Assembly: GCA_013214715.1 (NCBI GenBank)
Contig: JABSSB010000001.1
Span: 1-5,204 of the forward strand
Length of the DNA stretch: 5,204 nt
Direction: 5' to 3'
Source of the DNA: Paracoccaceae bacterium
GTDB taxonomy: Bacteria; Pseudomonadota; Alphaproteobacteria; Rhodobacterales; Rhodobacteraceae
Shown here: positions 1 through 5,204 of the stretch, piece by piece
Layout of the letters: every line of letters begins with the position of its first letter
Numbering within the stretch: the first letter of the stretch is position 1
Translations under genes and position numbers: made by a program
The notes under the pieces: generated by a model
Told to the model about the DNA's origin: nothing
Database searches by the model: none
The model's input: the letters and a program-made list of their open reading frames with translations, nothing else

Positions 1-1940
1 GCTATGATGCGGTGAACTTTATCGCACATGGTGTGGCCAAGGACCCAGCCTTTGGTGAAAGCCGCCCGGTGTCGGGATCGACCCCGACAGAGGGCGAAGA
101 AGAGGCCCGTGCGGATCAGTCCGGCGGCAATGGCGAAGCCAAGGAAAGCGCGCTTGCCAAATATTGCGTCGATCTGAATGCCAAAGCGCGTGAAGGCGAT
201 GTGGACCCGCTGATCGGCCGCGATCATGAGGTTGAGCGTTGCATTCAAGTGCTGTGCCGCCGCCGCAAGAACAACCCGCTGCTGGTGGGTGATCCGGGCG
301 TCGGCAAGACAGCCATTGCGGAAGGTCTGGCGCGCAAGGTGATTGCCGGCGAAACGCCCGAAGTCCTGTCGGAAACGACCATCTATTCGCTGGACATGGG
401 CGCGCTGCTCGCCGGCACCCGCTATCGCGGCGATTTTGAAGAGCGTCTGAAGGCCGTCGTGACCGAGTTGGAAAAGCATCCCGACGCGGTGCTGTTCATC
501 GATGAGATTCACACGGTGATCGGCGCAGGTGCAACCTCGGGTGGGGCAATGGATGCCTCGAACCTGCTGAAACCGGCCTTGCAGGGCGGCAAACTGCGCA
601 CGATGGGGTCGACCACCTACAAGGAGTTCCGCCAACATTTCGAAAAGGATCGCGCGCTCAGCCGCCGGTTCCAGAAGATCGATGTGAACGAGCCGTCGGT
701 CGATGATTCGGTGAAGATCCTGAAAGGCCTCAAACCGTATTTCGAAGAGCATCACTCGGTGAAATTCACCAATGACGCGATCAAGACGGCGGTGGACCTG
801 TCCGCCCGCTATATCAATGACCGCAAGCTGCCCGACAAGGCCATTGACGTGATAGATGAGGCCGGAGCGGCGCAGCATCTGGTGGCCGCGGAAAAGCGGC
901 GCAAGACGATCGGCGTGAAAGAGATCGAAGCCGTGGTGGCTAAGATCGCTCGCATCCCGCCGAAGAATGTCACCAAGGATGATGCCGAGGTGCTGAAGGA
1001 TCTGGAAACCTCGCTCAAGCGTGTGGTCTTTGGCCAGAACAATGCCATCGACGCTTTGTCGAGCGCGATCAAACTGGCCCGCGCCGGCCTGCGGGAGCCT
1101 GAAAAGCCCATCGGCAACTACCTGTTCGCCGGTCCAACCGGTGTGGGCAAGACCGAGGTCGCCAAACAATTGGCCGATATACTGGGTGTAGAATTGCTGC
1201 GCTTTGACATGTCGGAATACATGGAAAAGCACGCGGTCTCGCGCCTGATCGGGGCGCCTCCGGGCTATGTCGGCTTTGATCAGGGTGGTCTGCTGACCGA
1301 TGGGGTCGACCAGCATCCGCATTGTGTGCTGCTGCTTGACGAGATCGAAAAGGCGCATCCGGATGTTTACAACATCTTGCTGCAGGTGATGGATAACGGC
1401 ATGCTGACCGACCATAATGGGCGCACGGTCAGCTTCCGCAATGTCGTGCTGATCATGACGTCGAACGCGGGCGCGTCGGAACAGGCGAAAGAGGCCGTTG
1501 GCTTTGGCCGCGACCGTCGTGAAGGCGAAGACACCGCCGCGATCGAACGCACCTTTACGCCCGAATTCCGCAACCGTCTGGACGCGGTGATCAGCTTCGG
1601 CGCCTTGCCAAAAGAGGTCATCTTGCAGGTTGTCGAGAAATTCGTCCTGCAGCTTGAAGCACAGCTGATGGATCGCAATGTCTCGATCGAACTGACCCGC
1701 CCGGCAGCCGAATGGCTGGCCGATAAGGGATATGACGACAAGATGGGCGCGCGTCCTTTGGGCCGCGTGATCCAGGAGCATATCAAGAAGCCGCTGGCCG
1801 AAGAGCTTTTGTTCGGCAAGCTGGCCAAAGGTGGGCTGGTCAAGGTTGGCATCAAGGATGGCAAGCTGGACCTGCGCATCGAAGGGCCGAGCAAGCCGCG
1901 CATTTCAGGCGATAAGCCGCCGCTTCTGACCGCCGACTAA
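1..1940 (+). CDS. clpA: ATP-dependent Clp protease ATP-binding subunit ClpA (5'-truncated by window edge)
   Basis: AAA+ unfoldase that partners ClpP in the cytoplasm, unfolding substrates (including N-degron proteins delivered by ClpS) and threading them into the protease. The reading frame is open from base 3 (codons Y-D-A-V-N-F-I-A-H-G), matching the end of the E. coli ClpA N-domain. The GTG at 12 is therefore an internal valine, and roughly 130 N-terminal residues lie upstream. Numbering that valine as 1: D1 Walker A GDPGVGKT 93-100, Walker B LFIDE 161-165, arginine-finger region 214-219, and pore loop RYRG 137-140. D2 has Walker A GPTGVGKT 374-381, Walker B LLLDE 440-444, pore loop GYVG 418-421, and sensor-2 GARPL 579-583. 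D1 and D2 are joined without the coiled-coil M-domain of ClpB or the shorter one of ClpC, which identifies ClpA. The ClpP-docking loop reads VGF (496-498) where E. coli has IGL. An acidic, poorly conserved linker (about 14-48) separates the N-domain from D1 and is about 13 residues longer than in E. coli. The gene looks intact to its TAA. Confidence 0.97.
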   Translation, partial: YDAVNFIAHGVAKDPAFGESRPVSGSTPTEGEEEARADQSGGNGEAKESALAKYCVDLNAKAREGDVDPLIGRDHEVERCIQVLCRRRKNNPLLVGDPGVGKTAIAEGLARKVIAGETPEVLSETTIYSLDMGALLAGTRYRGDFEERLKAVVTELEKHPDAVLFIDEIHTVIGAGATSGGAMDASNLLKPALQGGKLRTMGSTTYKEFRQHFEKDRALSRRFQKIDVNEPSVDDSVKILKGLKPYFEEHHSVKFTNDAIKTAVDLSARYINDRKLPDKAIDVIDEAGAAQHLVAAEKRRKTIGVKEIEAVVAKIARIPPKNVTKDDAEVLKDLETSLKRVVFGQNNAIDALSSAIKLARAGLREPEKPIGNYLFAGPTGVGKTEVAKQLADILGVELLRFDMSEYMEKHAVSRLIGAPPGYVGFDQGGLLTDGVDQHPHCVLLLDEIEKAHPDVYNILLQVMDNGMLTDHNGRTVSFRNVVLIMTSNAGASEQAKEAVGFGRDRREGEDTAAIERTFTPEFRNRLDAVISFGALPKEVILQVVEKFVLQLEAQLMDRNVSIELTRPAAEWLADKGYDDKMGARPLGRVIQEHIKKPLAEELLFGKLAKGGLVKVGIKDGKLDLRIEGPSKPRISGDKPPLLTAD

Positions 1941-1941
1941 C

Positions 1942-2895
1942 ATGCGCTTTGCGCTGTCGGCGCTGTTTATCTCCCTCGCTGGGCCAACCCTGGCGGGGGA
2001 GTTTCTGTTTCCGGTGGATTGCACGCTGGGACAGGATTGCTTCATTCAGCATTATGTGGATCGTGACCCCGGACCGGATGTGCGGGATTTCGGTTGTGGC
2101 ACGCTCAGCTATGATGGGCATAAAGGCACAGATATTGCCTTGCCCGATCTGGCCGCCATGCAGGGCGCGGGTATTGCGGTGCGCAGCACCCTGGCCGGGC
2201 GCGTGCGGGGGCTGCGCGACGGCGTGCCGGATCGGGGCCCCGGCGGTGTGCAGGAAGCCATGGCCGCCGGTATGGAATGCGGCAACGGCGTGGTGCTGGA
2301 CCATGGCAACGGGTTGGAAAGCCAATATTGCCACCTGCGCCAAGGCAGTCTGCAGGTTCAGGAGGGGCAGGAGCTTCCGGCGGGTTCGGTTCTGGGCCTT
2401 GTCGGCCAATCAGGCGCTGCCGATTTCCCGCATCTGCATTTTGAACTGCGCCGGAATGGCGAGACGCTGGACCCGTTCCAACCAGACGCTGTGATGTGCC
2501 AAAGCCTCGCGGCGGCGTTATGGCGGGACGATGTCGCCTATGTTCCAACGGGGCTGACCACAGTTGGCTTCAGCACTGAAATCCCTGATTATGATGCGCT
2601 GATGCAGGGCGACGCGCCGGACCTGCCGCAGACAGCATCCCCGGCCTTCGTTCTTTGGACTGTTGGCTTTGGCAGTCTGCCAGGCGATCAGTTGCGCCTG
2701 ACATTGGTTGGGCCGGATGGCATTGTGCTGGATAAGCGCATCATGCTGGATCGCGCCCAGGCGCGCTACATGCGTGCGGTCGGGCTGCGCCTGCAGGCGG
2801 AGCATTGGACAGCGGGCGCGTGGCGCGGTGATGTGGTGTTGATCCGCGACGGGCAACAGATCGCCCGCCGCACCATATCCAGAGTGCTGGATTAA
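1942..2895 (+). CDS. Exported M23 (LytM/peptidase M23B) family metallopeptidase
   Basis: Predicted periplasmic zinc endopeptidase acting on peptidoglycan cross-links or stem peptides. The 317-residue product starts with a Sec signal peptide (Arg2, hydrophobic core about 3-13, likely cleavage after the A of PTLA, residue 18). The M23 signature is complete: H60-x3-D64 (HKGTD), H131 in the YCHL motif, and H164-x-H166 (HLHFE), so it should be catalytically competent, unlike EnvC/NlpD-type degenerate LytM proteins. A loop of about 20 extra residues (92-112) precedes the ECGNGVV strand. Six cysteines (27, 33, 52, 113, 130, 186) suggest disulfides, consistent with export. Residues about 185-317 form an extra C-terminal region that I cannot assign; its strand-like pattern (LTLVGPDG, AGAWRGDVVLIRDG) suggests a beta-sandwich or Ig-like accessory domain (inference). 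The ATG lies one base after the clpA stop, and no Shine-Dalgarno sequence is visible in the preceding 30 bases, so translation is probably coupled to clpA. The precise substrate is unknown. Confidence 0.92.
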   Translation: MRFALSALFISLAGPTLAGEFLFPVDCTLGQDCFIQHYVDRDPGPDVRDFGCGTLSYDGHKGTDIALPDLAAMQGAGIAVRSTLAGRVRGLRDGVPDRGPGGVQEAMAAGMECGNGVVLDHGNGLESQYCHLRQGSLQVQEGQELPAGSVLGLVGQSGAADFPHLHFELRRNGETLDPFQPDAVMCQSLAAALWRDDVAYVPTGLTTVGFSTEIPDYDALMQGDAPDLPQTASPAFVLWTVGFGSLPGDQLRLTLVGPDGIVLDKRIMLDRAQARYMRAVGLRLQAEHWTAGAWRGDVVLIRDGQQIARRTISRVLD

Positions 2896-3296
2896 CCCGC
2901 CGCCGGGCCGCCAAGCGCGGCCAGGATCATCATCACCAGCCCCGCGATGGAGGCAAACCACGCCACCGAGCGCACCAGCGGCAGGCCCGAGACAAAGATC
3001 GGGATATAGGCCACACGCGCCCAGAAATAGAGCGCCGCACCACTGGCCGACAGGTCCGTGCTGATGTCATTCACGGCGAGCAGCAAGGCCAGCGCCGCAA
3101 AGGCGGCAAAGGTTTCCAGATAATTGCGCAGCGCCCGCTGCACGCGATCGGCAATCACATTCTGCTCGCGTGCCTCATCCTGCGGCCCCAGCGCCCAGCC
3201 GATGCCCTTGGACAAATCGCTTAGCGTGGCCTGCACGAGAATATGCACCAGCAACAGGATCACCGCGTAAAGCAGATAGGTCAGTTCAACACTCAT
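2892..3296 (-). CDS. MAPEG family integral membrane protein
   Basis: Small (134-residue) inner-membrane protein of the MAPEG superfamily (membrane-associated proteins in eicosanoid and glutathione metabolism). The characterised members are mostly glutathione transferases or isomerases; the substrate of bacterial members like this one is generally unknown. Four hydrophobic segments are visible at about 6-24, 60-75, 87-104 and 108-128. The family signature between helices 1 and 2 is clear: R51-x2-R54-A-x2-N58-x2-E61 (RVQRALRNYLE). The second conserved patch, R94-V-A-Y followed by P106-x2-R109, is also present. The start at 3296 was chosen because the protein then begins MSVELTYLLY directly before helix 1 and a strong AGGAGGGA ribosome binding site sits 7 bases upstream. 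An in-frame ATG at 3353 would add 19 polar residues and bury that site. The gene lies 66 bases downstream of the OmpA-like gene on the same strand and may be co-transcribed. Its TAA overlaps the stop of the convergent M23 gene. Confidence 0.9.
   Translation of the reverse strand: MSVELTYLLYAVILLLVHILVQATLSDLSKGIGWALGPQDEAREQNVIADRVQRALRNYLETFAAFAALALLLAVNDISTDLSASGAALYFWARVAYIPIFVSGLPLVRSVAWFASIAGLVMMILAALGGPAAG
2906..2922. repeat. Perfect 6-bp inverted repeat just past the M23 stop
   Basis: GGCCGC (2906-2911) and GCGGCC (2917-2922) flank a 5-base loop. The repeat begins 10 bases after the M23 stop codon and lies inside the C-terminal codons of the MAPEG gene (Ala/Gly/Pro-rich tail). It could form a stable GC-rich hairpin at the 3' end of the clpA-M23 transcript. 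No T-run follows on the + strand, so an intrinsic terminator role is uncertain, and in GC-rich coding DNA such a repeat may be chance. Confidence 0.35.
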
Positions 3297-3362
3297 GGGT
3301 TTGTCCCTCCTTTTCCCTGACGCGGAGCCTAGCGCATCGCCGCGCCACGCCAAGGGGGCGGG
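3297..3362. other. Short spacer between the OmpA-like and MAPEG genes
   Basis: This 66-base gap lies between two minus-strand genes and contains the MAPEG ribosome binding site. A weak inverted repeat (5-bp arms CGCGG/CCGCG at 3321-3325 and 3340-3344) is present, but it has no following T-run on either strand, so I do not call a terminator. No clear -35/-10 pair is visible. Co-transcription with the upstream gene is the simplest reading. Confidence 0.5.
3304..3311 (-). promoter_or_regulatory. Shine-Dalgarno site for the MAPEG gene
   Basis: Read on the minus strand, bases 3311 to 3304 are AGGAGGGA, a near-ideal anti-16S match placed 7 bases before the ATG at 3296. This decides the start codon against the upstream in-frame ATG at 3353. 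It also means the MAPEG gene can be translated independently of its upstream neighbour. Confidence 0.85.
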
Positions 3363-5204
3363 CTATTTCTCGGTCAGTTTCAGCTCGATCCGGCGATTGC
3401 GAGCGCGGGCTTCGGGCGTGTCGTCAGGATCGAGCGGTTGGTATTCGCCAAACCCATTGGCGGCGAGCCGTTCCGGCGCAATCCCCAGATCGTCGACCAT
3501 GTAGCGCACGACCGACAGCGCTCGCGCCTGGCTGAGTTCCCAGTTATCCGCATAGATCCCGCTACCCGAGATGGGGATATTGTCGGTATGTCCGTCGACG
3601 CGGATCACCCAATCGATGCCCGCCGGGATATCACCCGCAATGCCACGCAAGATCTGCGCAACCGTGGCGATCTCCACCTGCCCTTCGGGGGAAAGCTGCG
3701 CGCTGCCGGGGTCAAACAGGACCTCGGACGAGAACACAAAGCGGTCGCCGACCACCCGCACGCCTTCCTGATCGGCAAGCAGTTCGCGCAGGCGGCCGAA
3801 AAATTCGGATCGGTATTTGACCAGCTCTTCGGCCTGCGCAGCCAATCGGCGGGCTTCTTCGGCGGCTTCGGCCTCCAGCCGTTCGCGTTCGGCCTGCTCC
3901 AACAACCGCGCGCGGCGTTCTTCGGCAGCGGCGCGGGCCAAAGCGGCGTTCAGGTCCGAGCCCAGCGTCTGCAGCCGGATCTCGGCCGCAGCTTCGCGTT
4001 CCTGAGAATCGTCCAGCAGCGCCTGCAGCCCGCCCAGCTGTTCGCGCAGCGCGGCGACCTGTTGGTTCAGCAATTCGGTCTGGCGCTGCGCCTCGGTCGA
4101 GGCGGCTTCCTGACTGCTGAGCGCATCTTGCGCCGCCGCCAACAGAGCCGCGCGACGATCCGCCTCAGACAGGGCCGTGCTGGCCGCGTCTTCGGCATCC
4201 GCGGCGCGTTGCTGGGCCAGAACCTGCGCCGTCAGCGCTTGCGCGAGCATGTCCCGGAGCTGTTCTTCATCCTCGGCGGCCGCGCTCAAAGCGCTTTCCA
4301 ACTCCCCCGTGCGGGCCGCATCGGCAAGCGCTGCGGTCAGATCAGCGGTCAGTTGCTCTTCGGCGGCCCGGGCGGCGGCCAGAAGGGTTAGCGTGTCTTC
4401 GGCATCCTGCCGCTGCGCTTCAAGAGACAGGGTCATCGCCGTCAGTTCGGCATCGGCGTTTTCCAGCCGCGCGCGCAGCGCCTCAGCAGCGGCGGCCTCG
4501 GCCAGCTTTGCGGCCTCTTCTTCGGTCAGACGGGCTTCCAGATCGCTGAGTTCCAGCTGCAACGCCTCGGCAGCCTCGGCCTGATCGGCATTCTCGGCCA
4601 GAAGCTGCGCCAGCTGCGTGCGCAGATCGTCGCTGGTGGCTTCGGCATCGGCATTGCGACTGCGCAGATCAGCGATCAGCGCCTCCAGCGCCTCACGCTG
4701 GGCAGCGGCCAGCCGCGCTTCTTCAGTCTGGGCGTCGATTTCGCTGCGCGCACTGGCCAGTGCGAGGTTCAGCGCCTCTTGCTGCGACAGCAAATCGGCC
4801 CGTTCGCTTTCCAGCGTGCTACGGGCATCGGACAATTCCCCAATCAACACCTCGGCATCGGCCTGACGCGACAACAGCGTGGCGACCTGTGCCTCAAATT
4901 CGGTGATCCGGTTGCGGGCGAGATCCAGATCGGCGGCCTGCGCGTCGCGTTCCGCCGTCAGGGCCCCAATCAGGGCGCGCTGTTCTGCGTTGCGCGCTTC
5001 GGTATCCGTCAATGTGGCCGACAGCGCCCCCACCCGGTCTTCTAGTCTGGCATTTTGCGCCTGCGCCAGCCCAAGAGCCGAGGCCAGCGCGCCAACCTCA
5101 CCCGACAGTCGGTCAAGTTCGGTTTCCTGCCCCACGATTTCTTCGCGCAGGACAAATTGCACGATCATAAAAATCGTAATCACGAACATCAGCACCAGCA
5201 AAAG
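3363..5204 (-). CDS. Membrane-anchored coiled-coil protein with C-terminal OmpA-like peptidoglycan-binding domain (5'-truncated by window edge)
   Basis: Large envelope protein predicted to sit in the inner membrane and grip the cell wall. The frame is open to the right edge; the TTG at 5201 is a leucine codon within a transmembrane helix (LLLVLMFVITIFMIVQFVL), not a start, so probably 20-30 residues are missing. With that TTG as 1: transmembrane segment 1-18; a very long, Ala/Leu/Glu/Gln-rich coiled coil about 24-470; then the OmpA/MotB domain about 480-612. That domain shows VLFDPGSAQLSPEG (494-507), DGHTDNIP (536-543), NWELSQARA (553-561), GFGEYQP (583-589) and the closing NRRIEL (602-607). 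The NWELSQAR motif carries the arginine that in this family helps bind diaminopimelate. No cysteine and only four lysines occur in 612 residues. The layout resembles MotB/ZorB-type stator subunits or Pal, but with a much longer stalk. From memory, Rhodobacterales relatives are annotated 'peptidoglycan-binding protein' and lie near a MotA/ExbB-like gene; that neighbour is outside the window. The exact role is unknown. Confidence 0.9.
   Translation of the reverse strand, partial: LLLVLMFVITIFMIVQFVLREEIVGQETELDRLSGEVGALASALGLAQAQNARLEDRVGALSATLTDTEARNAEQRALIGALTAERDAQAADLDLARNRITEFEAQVATLLSRQADAEVLIGELSDARSTLESERADLLSQQEALNLALASARSEIDAQTEEARLAAAQREALEALIADLRSRNADAEATSDDLRTQLAQLLAENADQAEAAEALQLELSDLEARLTEEEAAKLAEAAAAEALRARLENADAELTAMTLSLEAQRQDAEDTLTLLAAARAAEEQLTADLTAALADAARTGELESALSAAAEDEEQLRDMLAQALTAQVLAQQRAADAEDAASTALSEADRRAALLAAAQDALSSQEAASTEAQRQTELLNQQVAALREQLGGLQALLDDSQEREAAAEIRLQTLGSDLNAALARAAAEERRARLLEQAERERLEAEAAEEARRLAAQAEELVKYRSEFFGRLRELLADQEGVRVVGDRFVFSSEVLFDPGSAQLSPEGQVEIATVAQILRGIAGDIPAGIDWVIRVDGHTDNIPISGSGIYADNWELSQARALSVVRYMVDDLGIAPERLAANGFGEYQPLDPDDTPEARARNRRIELKLTEK

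Noticed and set aside
12..14. GTG at 12 as the real start of clpA
   Set aside because: The frame is open further upstream (Y-D-A before V-N-F), and the aligned position falls at about residue 135 of E. coli ClpA. The start therefore lies outside the window.
1367..1903. Minus-strand open frame of 178 codons inside clpA
   Set aside because: The sequence is Ser/Arg-rich with no family likeness and lies wholly opposite the conserved D2 domain of ClpA, so it is a shadow frame.
1852..2548. Overlapping open frames on both strands across the M23 gene
   Set aside because: These frames are Arg/Pro/Ala/Trp-rich. The M23 frame itself has a signal peptide and a complete metal-binding motif, which makes it the real gene.
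3321..3344. Possible terminator hairpin between the OmpA-like and MAPEG genes
   Set aside because: Only five to six base pairs form around a long loop, and no T-run follows on either strand.
3297..3353. N-terminal extension of the MAPEG protein to an ATG at 3353
   Set aside because: It would add 19 polar residues, cover the strong AGGAGGGA site and lengthen the protein beyond the usual MAPEG start just before helix 1.
3438..4391. Long + strand open frame (317 codons) opposite the OmpA-like gene
   Set aside because: It starts at TTG, has no recognisable domain, and mirrors the repetitive GC-rich coiled-coil codons of the minus-strand gene. Such antisense openness is expected where Ala, Leu, Glu and Gln codons dominate.
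3363..5204. Zorya defence component (ZorB) or flagellar MotB
   Set aside because: The C-terminal OmpA/MotB fold fits, but ZorB and MotB are about 250-300 residues with short linkers, whereas this protein exceeds 610. No ZorC/ZorD, helicase, nuclease or flagellar genes are present in the window.

Overview
The window is GC-rich and densely coding. It looks like a chromosomal segment from an alphaproteobacterium, most likely of the Rhodobacterales (Roseobacter) group. That assignment rests on recalled protein resemblance (a ClpA of the alphaproteobacterial type, and a membrane-anchored coiled-coil OmpA-like protein typical of that order) and on base composition. It is not based on a search. No mobile elements, RNA genes, CRISPR arrays or phage genes are visible.

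Layout: four genes form two tail-to-tail pairs. On the + strand, a clpA gene that enters from the left edge (N-terminal domain missing) is followed after one base by a gene for an exported M23 (LytM-type) metallopeptidase. On the - strand, reading from the right edge, comes a large inner-membrane-anchored coiled-coil protein with a C-terminal OmpA-like peptidoglycan-binding domain. Its N-terminus is cut by the window edge. A small four-helix MAPEG-family membrane protein follows it 66 bases downstream. The M23 and MAPEG genes converge, and their stop codons overlap inside a single TTAA. No stretch longer than about 70 bases lacks a gene.

Function: ClpA is the cytoplasmic AAA+ unfoldase that feeds ClpP. 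The other three products act in the envelope: a periplasmic peptidoglycan hydrolase (or regulator of hydrolases), a MotB-like or Pal-like peptidoglycan-anchored protein, and a MAPEG membrane protein. Nothing in the sequence shows that the two convergent pairs work together. The least ordinary items are the roughly 445-residue coiled coil on the OmpA-like protein, which is too long to span a periplasm as one straight rod, and the uncharacterised C-terminal domain of the M23 protein. I see no convincing new multi-gene system inside these 5.2 kb. The most informative missing piece is the gene just beyond the right edge.
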